A stretch of 32,500 nt of DNA from Candidatus Binataceae bacterium (GTDB lineage Bacteria > Desulfobacterota > Binatia > Binatales > Binataceae), in contig DATGHL010000054.1 of the NCBI GenBank assembly GCA_035308025.1, positions 1 through 32,500 on the forward strand, given 5' to 3'. Both the position numbers and the translations under genes were made by a program. Under the pieces are notes generated by a model that worked only from the letters and a program-made list of their open reading frames with translations, searched no databases and was not told the origin of the DNA. Shown piece by piece: positions 7,498 through 16,435 of this stretch (the stretch's first letter is position 1; every line of letters begins with the position of its first letter).

Positions 7498-9240
7498 TCA
7501 GAACGGCAGCAGCGGCAGCACCGTGGTGCCCTCAAGCTGCACCGCGCGCAGCGAACGCGGATTCAAGCCGAGCGCGTGGAGGATGCTCGGTGCGACCTGC
7601 GCCGTCTGCACCGGAATCGTGATCGTCCTGGCCGCAAAGCTCGGGTTCGAGAGCAGCATGATCACGTTGGTGTCGTCATGCGAAAACCCGCCGTGCTCCG
7701 CGAGTTTCTTCTTGCTGCCGGTATAAACCACGCCGAAATTCGGCGTGACGATGATGTCCGGCGTACGCGGATCATTCGGCGGCAGGCCCGGAACGCCGTA
7801 GATTGGCGTCAGTGAGTTGCCGGCGAAAATCTCGCCGATGCCTGCCGCGGTCTCGTTCGCGGGAGTTTGTAGCACTGACAGCGCACCCGAAAGGCTAGCG
7901 CCAGGCGAGAGCCAAAGCAGCGATACATCGTCTTCGGTCGGTCCGATCTGGTTGATCTCCGAATCCGGCAGATACGTGCTGCCGAGCAGCGTCGACGGTG
8001 ACATCCCGTTGTTCAACGGGCTGTGGCCGGGGATCGGGAAGAAGCGCAGGGGGTCGATTGGCGATTGGCCGTGCTTGGCGGTAACGACGATCATGGTCGA
8101 GCTCGAGAGGCCCTGCTTGGCGAGCTCGGCGACCATGAGGCCAATCGAGTTGTCGATATACGAGATCTCCTGAAACAGTGATGGACTCGGAGTGCCGAGC
8201 GCGTCCAGATAACCGCCGGTGATGCTGTAGCCCGGCGCCACCGTGGTCGCATCCTGGTAAATCAACTTCTGGCCAATGCTAACGGCCTGGAAGTTCATGC
8301 CGAAGATATTCGGCACGGGCATTGTGATGCTGCCGTTGTGGTTCTTGCCGTCGATCTGGTTGATGATGCCCTGGACCTTGAGGCTGTCGTAGCACTGGAT
8401 GTTCTGGAAGCTACCGGTGTAGTCATCGCCAGCCGCCACCGCTGCCTGGTCGGGCAACGGGCTGCAGTTCTGCACGGTCATATTCGGCAACGGGATATAA
8501 TTGGCGGAATTCGAGTTGATCTCCGGCCCATAGAAATCGTTGAGATTGCTGGTGTTGCCAGGCCCCGATACGGCGACATAGGCCGCGTGCTTGTCTTCCC
8601 AGGCGGTGTGCATGCCAGCGGCGTGAGCGACGCCGAAGATGGTGTTGGTGCGGACGAAGTTGTTCGGAGTAACCGGTTGGCAGTTGTTGAAGGGGTCGCG
8701 TTCAAGTCTCCTCGGATCGATCGAGTTGGCACCGCCATCACCGGTCGCCGCGCCGCCGTTGAGCTTGGTTTGATCGAAGTCGATGCCTTCCTCGTATTCG
8801 GTGCGTGTGCCATTGGCGACATTGGGGGTGCAGGTCCCGCCGTCGAGCCCGTTGCCGGTGGTAATCAGCGGGGGGGCGAGCACGCGATCGTAGGCTACGT
8901 CATAGTAGGCGCCGACCGTGCGCGGCGAGCCACCGGTCACAATCGCCATCAGGCCGGGAAACGAGTCCGACGGCTTAGAGGTGGAACTATTGGTGTAAGT
9001 CAAACCGTTTTTTGCAAGCGCCGCCAGATTCGGACAATAAGGCGCGCCCCCATTCACTCCGCTGATGCCGTTCGCACAGTTCACGAGATCGAGCGCATGC
9101 ATCCCGTCGACGCTGAGCAGCAGAACATGACTGATGCCGGATGCCGCGGACGCATGTTCAGCGGGCATCAGCGCCGCGAGCATCCCGGCGGCGCACGCCG
9201 CCCTCAAACTTTTACGTCTTGTCAATTCTTGATCCTCCAT
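7498..9240 (-). CDS. Secreted alkaline-phosphatase-superfamily phosphodiesterase (NPP-like)
   Basis: This 580-residue protein belongs to the type I phosphodiesterase/nucleotide pyrophosphatase branch. VLLLSVDGMHALDL carries D45, the first metal ligand. SKPSDSFPGLMAIVTGG matches the nucleophile loop of the family, in which S93 would take the place of the usual Thr before FP. Later metal-binding motifs are TAKHGQSPID and EHGGFSHDDTNVIML. The N-terminus has a twin-arginine-like motif (TRRKSLRA), a short hydrophobic stretch and a likely cleavage site near AEHASAAS, so Tat export to the periplasm is plausible. The substrate is unknown. It lies 135 bp past ppgK in the same direction. A small inverted repeat GTCCC/GGGAC at 9247-9262 precedes the start. 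Confidence 0.8.
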   Translation of the reverse strand: MEDQELTRRKSLRAACAAGMLAALMPAEHASAASGISHVLLLSVDGMHALDLVNCANGISGVNGGAPYCPNLAALAKNGLTYTNSSTSKPSDSFPGLMAIVTGGSPRTVGAYYDVAYDRVLAPPLITTGNGLDGGTCTPNVANGTRTEYEEGIDFDQTKLNGGAATGDGGANSIDPRRLERDPFNNCQPVTPNNFVRTNTIFGVAHAAGMHTAWEDKHAAYVAVSGPGNTSNLNDFYGPEINSNSANYIPLPNMTVQNCSPLPDQAAVAAGDDYTGSFQNIQCYDSLKVQGIINQIDGKNHNGSITMPVPNIFGMNFQAVSIGQKLIYQDATTVAPGYSITGGYLDALGTPSPSLFQEISYIDNSIGLMVAELAKQGLSSSTMIVVTAKHGQSPIDPLRFFPIPGHSPLNNGMSPSTLLGSTYLPDSEINQIGPTEDDVSLLWLSPGASLSGALSVLQTPANETAAGIGEIFAGNSLTPIYGVPGLPPNDPRTPDIIVTPNFGVVYTGSKKKLAEHGGFSHDDTNVIMLLSNPSFAARTITIPVQTAQVAPSILHALGLNPRSLRAVQLEGTTVLPLLPF

Positions 9241-9375
9241 GATTTAGTCCCGTGATTGGGACCGACGCGAGCCTAGCCCGCAAAGAGGATCAATCTTGTA
9301 AAGGGGTGATTACGAAATCTTGAACTTCGCCAGCCGATTAGGGTCGTCAAACGGCGTAAGGCAGCTATTGGCGCC

Positions 9376-10200
9376 TCAGTCTACGGGCGGATTTTCAGCC
9401 GAGGAGCCGGGCGCGTCGAGTACCGCGGTGGGCGCAGCGCGGTTCGATTGGGAATCAGCGCCGGATGAATCCTCCCAGAGCTTGATTCCGCCAAGCAGGC
9501 CCGACTCGTTGCTGACGATCGTCACCTCCGGCGGCAGCTTGATCGTGATGAACTTGGTGTTGCCGCCGCCAATATAGAACCGATCATAGATGAAAGTCTG
9601 CTTGAGCAGGGTGATCGCCTCCAGCAGGCGCTTGTTCCATTTTTTACCGCCGCCGGATTTGAGGGCGCGCTTGCCAAGCTCGTCCTCATAGGAGAGCCCC
9701 TTACGAAACGGGTGATGGGAGAGCTCGATATGAATCCGGTGGCCGTCGACGAACAGCACCGAACCCAAGCCAGTGCCGAGCGTAATGACTAGTTCGACGC
9801 CGTGTCCGCTGATGACCCCCAGTCCTTGAATGTCGGCGTCGTTGGCGACGCGCGCGGGACGGCCGAGCGATTCGCTAACGGCTTTCGCGAGCTGGAAGCC
9901 GATCCAGCCTTTACCGAGGTTAGTCGCCGTAAAGGTCGCGCCGTTCTTGATCACACCGGGAAAGCCGGCCGAGACCCGTTCAAAGGGGCCTTGCGCGGCG
10001 GCCAGCTTGGCGATGACACCGAGCACCTGATCCGGAGTGGCGCGCGGCGGCGTCGCGATCCGGTTGCGCTCGGTGATGGGGGCGCCGTAGGGATCGAGCA
10101 CGATCGTTTTGATCCCGCTGCCGCCGATATCGACGGCGAGCGTGCGGGGCAGCAGAGTTTCGGCTTTGGCCTTGGCGGGCTTGATCGCAGCAATCTTCAT
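9376..10200 (-). CDS. ppgK: Polyphosphate glucokinase (ROK family)
   Basis: This 274-residue ROK-fold kinase contains the phosphate-binding motif LAVDIGGSGIKTIVLD (D24), a catalytic D121 in VANDADIQGLG, the second phosphate loop TLGTGLGSVLFVDG, and ELSHHPFRKGLSYEDELGK, a signature of polyphosphate glucokinases. The zinc-binding CxCGxxGC motif of ordinary ROK kinases is absent, as in PPGK. It would phosphorylate glucose with polyphosphate (or ATP) to glucose 6-phosphate in the cytoplasm. GGAG sits 6 bp before the ATG. The gene starts 42 bp after fdhD in the same direction, so it may be read through from the fds operon. About 30 low-complexity residues at the C-terminus look non-essential. PolyP use is inferred from the subfamily. 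Confidence 0.88.
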   Translation of the reverse strand: MKIAAIKPAKAKAETLLPRTLAVDIGGSGIKTIVLDPYGAPITERNRIATPPRATPDQVLGVIAKLAAAQGPFERVSAGFPGVIKNGATFTATNLGKGWIGFQLAKAVSESLGRPARVANDADIQGLGVISGHGVELVITLGTGLGSVLFVDGHRIHIELSHHPFRKGLSYEDELGKRALKSGGGKKWNKRLLEAITLLKQTFIYDRFYIGGGNTKFITIKLPPEVTIVSNESGLLGGIKLWEDSSGADSQSNRAAPTAVLDAPGSSAENPPVD

Positions 10201-10242
10201 CGCAGGCTCCGATTTGGTTGAGTGGGTGAGCGCGCTTCGAGC

Positions 10243-11082
10243 TTAAACCAAAATACGCTCGCGATGGGTATAGACGTTGAAGCCGGCTTCGCGCACGAAG
10301 CCGATCAGGGTCATGCCGGCTTCGTCGGCGAGCTCGACCGCCAGCGATGACGGGGCCGAGACCGCACAGAGAATCGGGACGCCGGCGGCGGCGGTCTTTT
10401 GAACGATCTCGAAACTCAAGCGGCCGCTGACCATGACGACAGCGCGATCGAGCGGAATTAGGTCATGCATCAGCGCGTAGCCGATCACTTTATCGACAGC
10501 ATTATGGCGGCCGACGTCCTCACGGAGAACGACGAGCGCGGGCGCATCGTCACCAGCAGTAAACAGCGCGGCGGCGTGCAAACCCCCGGTCGCAGTGAAG
10601 ACGTCCTGAGTCTTGCGCATGATCGGCGGCAGGCGCAGAACCGTTTCATTGGAGATGCGAAGGCCGCGGCGCAAGGGCTCGAGTCGGCGCTGGAGCGCCT
10701 CGATGCTGGTCTTGCCGCAGACGCCGCAACTCGACGAGATAGTGAAATTGCGCTTCAGGCGCTCGCGCAGCCTGGCCGCGGGAACGCGCAGGATGACGTC
10801 GAGGACGTTGGGCTCGGAGCCGCCGTCGGCGGTGCGGACGCGGCGCATCTCGTCGATCTCGCCGCGCGCGGCGATAAAGCCCTCGGCGAGAAGAAAACCG
10901 GCGATGAGTTCTTCGTCGTGGCCGGGGGTGCGCATCGTGAGGGTGAAGCGGCGGCCACCAAGGCGGATTTCGAGCGGCTCCTCGACGGCGAGATGCTCGT
11001 CGGCGCATACGCCGCGGCCGTCGCGCCACTTCAACGCCGGATGATCTTTGATTGCGCTGGTCATCGGAATCGAGTCGTCCAT
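10243..11082 (-). CDS. fdhD: FdhD sulfurtransferase for formate dehydrogenase maturation
   Basis: FdhD carries sulfur from a cysteine desulfurase to the molybdenum cofactor, which formate dehydrogenase needs for activity. The 279-residue protein has the conserved pair C119-x2-C122 in SSSCGVCGKTS, corresponding to C121/C124 of the E. coli protein. Other conserved blocks are TPGHDEELIAGFLLAEGFI and VLREDVGRHNAVDKVIG. The ATG at 11082 is 7 bp after fdsD, so it is part of the same operon. In the usual fdsGBACD order FdhD (FdsC) precedes FdsD; here the two are swapped. An ATG six codons in (11064) is an alternative start. It acts in the cytoplasm. Confidence 0.93.
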   Translation of the reverse strand: MDDSIPMTSAIKDHPALKWRDGRGVCADEHLAVEEPLEIRLGGRRFTLTMRTPGHDEELIAGFLLAEGFIAARGEIDEMRRVRTADGGSEPNVLDVILRVPAARLRERLKRNFTISSSCGVCGKTSIEALQRRLEPLRRGLRISNETVLRLPPIMRKTQDVFTATGGLHAAALFTAGDDAPALVVLREDVGRHNAVDKVIGYALMHDLIPLDRAVVMVSGRLSFEIVQKTAAAGVPILCAVSAPSSLAVELADEAGMTLIGFVREAGFNVYTHRERILV

Positions 11083-11089
11083 CGGATCG

Positions 11090-11317
11090 TCAAGCCGGCT
11101 GCGCAGGAGTGTCGAGGGCGAGGACGGCAGCGCGGACGATCGCAGTCAAATCCGCGCCGTCGCGGCAGGCGTAATCGATCAACTGGCGGCGCATCCGCGG
11201 GTCCCAGAAGTTGCGCAGATGGCCCGCGATCGCGGTTTGCGCCTCGTCGTGGTCGGGCATCTGCGCAAAAAAGCCGCCGATCTCGTTGGCCATCTTGATC
11301 AAGTGATGCAGCTCCAT
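11090..11317 (-). CDS. fdsD: NAD-dependent formate dehydrogenase delta subunit
   Basis: This 75-residue protein opens with MELHHLIKMANEIGGFFAQ and contains IAGHLRNFWDPRMRRQLIDY, the hallmark of FdsD. The subunit is small and cofactor-free; in Rhodobacter and Cupriavidus it associates with the FdsABG enzyme and is needed for, or stabilises, the active complex. It lies 16 bp after fdsA and 7 bp before fdhD on the same strand, so it is operonic. The length is normal for the family. Confidence 0.9.
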   Translation of the reverse strand: MELHHLIKMANEIGGFFAQMPDHDEAQTAIAGHLRNFWDPRMRRQLIDYACRDGADLTAIVRAAVLALDTPAQPA

Positions 11318-11333
11318 CGCCGCGATCCCGGGA

Positions 11334-14159
11334 CTACTTAGCGGCGTGGGGCGCCGACGCGGAAGCGCGTCCGGCGGGCAGGCGCTCGGGGCGGCGGGTC
11401 GTCGGTTTCACCTGCACCGCGGTGACTTTGTATTCGGGGCAATTCGTCGCCCAGTCGGAATTTTCCGTCGTCACGACGTTGGCCGCGCTCTCGGGATGAT
11501 GAAACGTCGTGTAGACGACGCCGGGCTGGAGCCGCTCAGTCAACTGCGCGCGCAGCGTCACCGCGCCGGCACGGCTCGCGAGCTCGATCCAGTCGCCGTC
11601 GCGCACGCCGCGCTGCTCAGCGTCGTGCGGATGAATCTCGAGGCGATCCTCGCCGTGCCACACGACGTTCTTCGTGCGCCGGGTCTGCGTGCCGACGTTG
11701 TACTGGGTGAGAATGCGGCCAGTGGTGAGAATCAACGGATAACGCGCGCTGGTGCGTTCGTCGGTCGGCACGTAGGCGGTCTGCAAGAGGCGGCCGCGGC
11801 CGCGCACGAACTCGCCGACGTGCATAACCGGCGTGCCCTCAGGCGCGAGGTCGTTGCAGGGCCACTGCACGCTGCCCAGGCGATCGAGCTTAGCGTAACT
11901 GACGCCGGTGAAAGTGGGAGTGAGGCGCGCAATCTCGTCCATGATCTCGGAGGGATGGGCATACTCCATCGGATAGCCGAGGGCGCGAGAGAGATCGCAG
12001 GTGACCTCCCAATCTTCCTTGCCGGCGAGCGGCGGCAGGACCTTGCGCACGCGCGAGATGCGCCGCTCGGCATTGGTGAAAGTGCCGTTCTTTTCCAGGA
12101 ACGACGAGCCGGGGAGAAAGACGTGGGCGTACTTCGCGGTCTCGTTGAGAAAGATATCGTGCACGACCACGATCTCCATCGCGGAGAGCGCCGCGGCGAC
12201 GTGCTCGGAGTTGGGATCGGATTGGGCAATGTCCTCGCCCTCGATGTAGAGGCCGCGAAAGCTGCCGTCGAGCGCGGCGTCGAACATGTTGGGGATGCGC
12301 AGGCCCGGCTCGGGATCGAGCGTGACGCCCCAAGCCTGCCCGAACTCTGCGCGCAGTTTGGGATCGGAAACGTGGCGATAGCCGGTCAGTTCGTGCGGGA
12401 AGGAACCGACGTCGTTGGAGCCCTGGACGTTGTTCTGGCCGCGCAACGGATTCACGCCGACGCCGGCGCGCCCGAGGTTGCCGGTGACCATCGCGAGATT
12501 CGCCATCGCGAGCACCGCGGTGCTGCCCTGGCTATGCTCGGTGACGCCGAGCCCATAGTAGATGGCTGAGTTCGGGCCCCGGGCGAAGAGACGCGCCGCG
12601 CCGCGAATCTGCTCGGCGGGGACGCCGGTGATGGTCGCAACAGCCTCCGGAGAATTTTTCGCGTCAACGATGAAATCGCGCCAAATCTGATATTCGCGAG
12701 ATTCGCAGCGATCCTTCACGAAGCTTTCGTTCGCAAGCCCCTCGGTAACAATCGTATATGCGAGCGCGTTGAGCAGGGCGACGTTGGTCCCGGGCATGAG
12801 CTGCAGAAAGAAATCGGCCTCTACGTGTGGCATCCGGACCAGCTCGATCCGGCGCGGGTCCGCGACGATCAGGCGCGCGCCCTCGCGGATGCGCCGCTTC
12901 ATGATCGAGGAGAAAACCGGATGGCCCTCGGTGGGGTTCGCGCCGATCACGAAGATCACGTCGGTGGCGAGAATCGAATCGAAGTCCTGCGTGCCGGCTG
13001 GCGTGCCGAAGGCGGTCTTGAGTCCATAGCCGGTGGGGGAGTGGCAGACCCGCGCGCAGGTGTCGACGTTGTTGTTGCCGAAGGCTGCGCGCACCAGTTT
13101 CTGCACCAGGTAGGCTTCCTCGTTGGTGCATCGCGACGACGTGATGCCGCCGACCGCGCCGCGCCCATACTTTTGCTGGACGCGCTTGAACTCGGCGGCG
13201 GCGTAGCGCAGCGCCTCGTCCCACGAAACTTCGCGCCACGGATCGCTGATACGAGCACGAATCATCGGTTTGACGGCGCGATCCGGATGCGTCGCATAGC
13301 CCCACGCGAAGCGCCCCTTGACGCAGGAGTGGCCATGGTTGGGCAGGCCGTTTTTGTTGGGCGTCATGCGGACGATTTCGTCCCCGCGCATCTCGGCTTT
13401 GAACGAACAGCCGACCCCGCAATAGCCGCAGGTGGTGACGACGGCGCGGTCGGCGCGGCCCTTTTCCAGAGACGTCTTTTCCATCAGGGCGTCGGTCGGG
13501 CAGGCCTGCACGCAGGCGCCGCAGGAGACGCACTCGGAATCGATGTAATGCTGATGCTGTCCTGGCGACATCAGTGAGTCGAAGCCGCGCCCGTCGATGG
13601 TCAGCGCAAAGGTTCCCTGAATCTCGTCGCAGGCGCGCACGCATCGCGAGCACAGGATGCAGCGCGAGGGATCGAAGCTGAAGTATGGGTTCGAATCATC
13701 AACCTGCAAGGCCAGATGGTTGCGGCCGTCGCGGTCGTAGCGGACTTCTTCGAGATCGACCGCACGCGCCATCTCGTGCAGCTCGCACTTGCCGCCCGCC
13801 TTGCACTCGAAGGGGTCGAGCGGATGGTCCGACATGTAGAGTTCCATCACGCCGCGGCGCAACTTCTTAAGCTTGTCGCTTTGCGTGTGAACCTTCATGC
13901 CGGGCTCGACCAGCGTAGTGCATGAGGCCGGATAGCCGTTGCGCCCTTCGACCTGGATCAGGCACAGACGGCACGAGCCGAAGGGCTCGAGGGAATCACT
14001 CGCACAGAGCTTGGGAATCGCGATGTCGGCGAAGGCCGCCGCCCGCAAAATCGAAGTCCCGCCGGGGACGCTTACCTCGCGGCCGTCGACTTCGAGCGTG
14101 ACGGTCTGCTCCGAGAGCCGCGCCGGCGTGCCGAGGTCTTTGTCGTCAATCGCTTGCAC
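11334..14159 (-). CDS. fdsA: NAD-dependent formate dehydrogenase alpha (catalytic) subunit
   Basis: The 941-residue subunit oxidises formate to CO2 at a Mo-bis-MGD centre. In order: a [2Fe-2S] domain (C52, C63, C66, C80); a His/Cys cluster motif (H112, C119, C125); two 4Fe ferredoxin motifs (C167/C170/C173/C177 and C210/C213/C216/C220); the molybdopterin domain with its own cluster (C244, C247, C251, C279); and the active-site CHSPT (C372-H373). The Mo ligand is Cys, so no selenocysteine is used. In the His/Cys motif the family pattern is H-x3-C-x2-C-x5-C, but here the first Cys position is P116 (HPLDPFECKAGGKC), so one 4Fe-4S ligand seems to be missing. The start is GTG at 14159, preceded by AGGTGA. 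Electrons pass to FdsB/FdsG and NAD. Confidence 0.93.
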   Translation of the reverse strand: MQAIDDKDLGTPARLSEQTVTLEVDGREVSVPGGTSILRAAAFADIAIPKLCASDSLEPFGSCRLCLIQVEGRNGYPASCTTLVEPGMKVHTQSDKLKKLRRGVMELYMSDHPLDPFECKAGGKCELHEMARAVDLEEVRYDRDGRNHLALQVDDSNPYFSFDPSRCILCSRCVRACDEIQGTFALTIDGRGFDSLMSPGQHQHYIDSECVSCGACVQACPTDALMEKTSLEKGRADRAVVTTCGYCGVGCSFKAEMRGDEIVRMTPNKNGLPNHGHSCVKGRFAWGYATHPDRAVKPMIRARISDPWREVSWDEALRYAAAEFKRVQQKYGRGAVGGITSSRCTNEEAYLVQKLVRAAFGNNNVDTCARVCHSPTGYGLKTAFGTPAGTQDFDSILATDVIFVIGANPTEGHPVFSSIMKRRIREGARLIVADPRRIELVRMPHVEADFFLQLMPGTNVALLNALAYTIVTEGLANESFVKDRCESREYQIWRDFIVDAKNSPEAVATITGVPAEQIRGAARLFARGPNSAIYYGLGVTEHSQGSTAVLAMANLAMVTGNLGRAGVGVNPLRGQNNVQGSNDVGSFPHELTGYRHVSDPKLRAEFGQAWGVTLDPEPGLRIPNMFDAALDGSFRGLYIEGEDIAQSDPNSEHVAAALSAMEIVVVHDIFLNETAKYAHVFLPGSSFLEKNGTFTNAERRISRVRKVLPPLAGKEDWEVTCDLSRALGYPMEYAHPSEIMDEIARLTPTFTGVSYAKLDRLGSVQWPCNDLAPEGTPVMHVGEFVRGRGRLLQTAYVPTDERTSARYPLILTTGRILTQYNVGTQTRRTKNVVWHGEDRLEIHPHDAEQRGVRDGDWIELASRAGAVTLRAQLTERLQPGVVYTTFHHPESAANVVTTENSDWATNCPEYKVTAVQVKPTTRRPERLPAGRASASAPHAAK

Positions 14160-14206
14160 CTACATCACCTGGTCAAAACTCTATCAGGGTCGGCTGCGAG
14201 ATCGGA

Positions 14207-14229
14207 ACCGGAATCCGCTGTGATCCGGT
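14207..14229. other. Hairpin in the fdsB-fdsA spacer
   Basis: ACCGGA (14207-14212) pairs with TCCGGT (14224-14229). It lies in the 79-bp gap between fdsB and fdsA, the largest spacer of the operon. It could be an mRNA processing or stability element; no promoter is recognisable beside it. Confidence 0.25.
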
Positions 14230-14238
14230 GCCCGCGGC

Positions 14239-15798
14239 TCAGGAGGTTGACGAGCGCGGCAGACCGAAGTCTTCGGGGAAGTAGCGGAGCGCGCTGGTCA
14301 CGGGAAGCGGCGTCAGCCCGCCAAGCGCACACAACGATCCGGCCGTCATGGTTTCGCAGAGATCGCGCAGCAGTTCCGCCTGCGCGAGCTTCGCATCGTC
14401 GCGGGTCGCGATAATGCAATCGATCACTTCGATGCCGCGCGTCGAGCCAATCCGGCAAGGCGTGCACTTGCCGCAGGATTCGATCGCGCAGAACTCCATC
14501 GCATAGCGCGCTTGCCGTGCGAGATCGACCGAGTCGTCGAAGACCACGATGCCGCCGTGGCCGAGCAGCCCGCCCTTGGCCGCGATCGCTTCGTAATCCA
14601 GCGGCAGGTCGAGCATCGACTCGGGGAAATAGGCGCCGAGCGGGCCGCCCACCTGCACGGCGCGCAGCGGCCGGCCGCTCGCCGTGCCGCCGCCATACTC
14701 GTAAATGATTTCACGGAGCGTTAGGCCAAAAGCCTTTTCGATCAAACCGGGCCGCTTGACGTTGCCGGCGAGCTGGAGCGGAATCGTGCCGAGCGAGCGT
14801 CCCATCCCAAAGTTTTTGTAGAACGCCCCACCCTTTTCGAGGATTACCGGCACCGAGGCCAGCGTGATGACGTTGTTGATTACGGTGGGACGGCCGAAGA
14901 GCCCGGCGATCGCGGGGAGCGGTGGCTTGAAGCGGACCATCCCGCGCTTGCCTTCAAGACTTTCGAGCATCGCGGTCTCTTCGCCGCAGATGTAGGCGCC
15001 CGCCCCGATTCTCAAGTGTAACTTGAAATTCTTGCCGCAACCGCGCAGATTCTCGCCGAGGTAGCCGCGCGCCGTGGCGATCTCGAGGGCTGCGCTGAGA
15101 GTGCGCCGCGCGTGCGGATATTCCGAACGCAAATAGATATACCCTTCAGTAGCGCCGACCGCGAGCGCCGCGATGGTAATTCCTTCGATCAGGGTGAAGG
15201 GATCGCCCTCCATCAACATGCGATCGGAGAAAGTCCCGGAGTCGCCCTCGTCGGCATTGCACACGACATATTTTTGTGGGGCCGCGGTCTCACGTGTCGT
15301 GCGCCATTTGATGCCCGCGGGAAACCCGGCGCCGCCACGGCCACGCAGCCCGGAAAGCGTAACTTCTTCGACGATTTGCGCATCGCTGATCGCGAGCGCG
15401 CGCTCGAGTCCGTGATAGCCGCCATGCGCGAGGTAATCGTCGAGCGCCAGCGGATCGATCACACCGACACGGGCAAACGTCAGGCGCTGCTGATTCTTCA
15501 GATAGGGAATCTCGTCCGTTAGGCCCAGCGCCAGCCGATGCGCGCCACCGTCGAGTAAGCCCGCATCGAAAAGCGCAGGCATGTCCCCGGCAGCGACCGG
15601 CCCATAGGCGAAGCGGCCGGCCGGCGTCGCAACCTCAATCAACGGTTCAAGCCAGTAGAGTCCGCGCGAGCCGTTACGAATGATGCGCACCAACGCACCC
15701 CGGCGTTCGGCCTCAACCGCGATCGTCCGCGCGACGGCCTCAGCGCCGAGCGAGAGCGCACCGGAATCGCCCGAAACGTAAACCAGTGTCGCGCTCAT
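14239..15798 (-). CDS. fdsB: NAD-dependent formate dehydrogenase beta subunit (FMN, NADH site)
   Basis: This 519-residue subunit is the diaphorase part, homologous to NuoF with an extra thioredoxin-like N-terminal region (about 1-100). The NADH-binding loop [13 protein letters not shown] spans 153-165, the FMN loop [13 protein letters not shown] spans 181-193, and the 4Fe-4S cluster uses C442, C445, C448 ([16 protein letters not shown]) and C490. It accepts electrons from FdsA and reduces NAD+ in the cytoplasm. Its start overlaps the stop of fdsG by 4 bp, so translation is probably coupled. The length is normal. Confidence 0.94.
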   Translation of the reverse strand: MSATLVYVSGDSGALSLGAEAVARTIAVEAERRGALVRIIRNGSRGLYWLEPLIEVATPAGRFAYGPVAAGDMPALFDAGLLDGGAHRLALGLTDEIPYLKNQQRLTFARVGVIDPLALDDYLAHGGYHGLERALAISDAQIVEEVTLSGLRGRGGAGFPAGIKWRTTRETAAPQKYVVCNADEGDSGTFSDRMLMEGDPFTLIEGITIAALAVGATEGYIYLRSEYPHARRTLSAALEIATARGYLGENLRGCGKNFKLHLRIGAGAYICGEETAMLESLEGKRGMVRFKPPLPAIAGLFGRPTVINNVITLASVPVILEKGGAFYKNFGMGRSLGTIPLQLAGNVKRPGLIEKAFGLTLREIIYEYGGGTASGRPLRAVQVGGPLGAYFPESMLDLPLDYEAIAAKGGLLGHGGIVVFDDSVDLARQARYAMEFCAIESCGKCTPCRIGSTRGIEVIDCIIATRDDAKLAQAELLRDLCETMTAGSLCALGGLTPLPVTSALRYFPEDFGLPRSSTS

Positions 15799-16376
15799 CG
15801 GCGGTCCTGTCGGCGCTCCTGGTCATGGCGGGCAATGGCCGCGTCAAAAGCAGAGGGGCTTAAGCGGCCGAACAGCTCGTCATTGATCGTCGCGGCGGGA
15901 GAACAGGCGCAATTGCCGAGGCAGTAAACCGCTTCGAGCGTGAATTTGCCGTCGGGCGAGGTTTCGCCGAAATCGAGACTCAGCCGACGCTTGATGTGCT
16001 CGGCGAGCGCGACGCCGCCGACCGCCTGGCAGGATTCGGCGCGGCAGACGCGGATGACGTGGAGTCCGGGCGGCGCGTGGCGGAAATCATGGTAGAAGCT
16101 GACGACGCCGTGGACCTCGGCGCGCGAGAGATTGAGAATTTCTGCGATGAGCGGAACACTGTCGCGCGGCACCCAGCCGAGTTCGTCCTGGATGCGGCGC
16201 AGAATCGGCATCAGTGCGCCGGGCTCGCCCTTGAGCGCGTGCGCGATCGCCTCAACTCTGCTGCGGTCCCAATTCTGTGCGCGGTCCAACTGAATCTTCG
16301 TCCTGAATTTTCGCCCCGACTTCCGCTTGGGCCAAAGCGTTGTCCATTGGGGTAGAGGCGTCAAGTGGGCGAGCAA
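15795..16376 (-). CDS. fdsG: NAD-dependent formate dehydrogenase gamma subunit (NuoE-like)
   Basis: This is the first gene of the fds operon. The thioredoxin-like [2Fe-2S] domain is recognised by [21 protein letters not shown], by [17 protein letters not shown], and by the cluster cysteines in [12 protein letters not shown] and [11 protein letters not shown]. It relays electrons beside FdsB. The start is uncertain: the 193-residue version uses TTG at 16376, while a TTG at 16286 would give 163 residues. Neither has a good ribosome-binding site. An ATG in another frame (minus strand, 16347) opens a 31-codon reading frame with good codon usage that ends near 16255, over the same bases. It may be a leader peptide, or a frameshift may have damaged the true N-terminus. 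Confidence 0.9.
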   Translation of the reverse strand: MLAHLTPLPQWTTLWPKRKSGRKFRTKIQLDRAQNWDRSRVEAIAHALKGEPGALMPILRRIQDELGWVPRDSVPLIAEILNLSRAEVHGVVSFYHDFRHAPPGLHVIRVCRAESCQAVGGVALAEHIKRRLSLDFGETSPDGKFTLEAVYCLGNCACSPAATINDELFGRLSPSAFDAAIARHDQERRQDRR

Positions 16377-16435
16377 CGAGTACGCACGCCGAGATGCTAT
16401 GCTGGCAGCATCAATGCCGCGGGTGAACGTACATC
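16377..16435. promoter_or_regulatory. Divergent control region between fdsG and the NarM-like gene
   Basis: These 59 bp separate the fds operon from the divergent NarM-like gene and must hold their translation signals and probably promoters. It contains an inverted repeat GATGCT-N8-AGCATC (16393-16412), a possible operator. I see no clear -35/-10 pair. Confidence 0.35.

Noticed and set aside
11346-12569. Long plus-strand open frame opposite fdsA
   Set aside because: It is an antisense shadow of a high-GC gene; fdsA motifs continue uninterrupted on the minus strand and the plus frame has no recognisable family.
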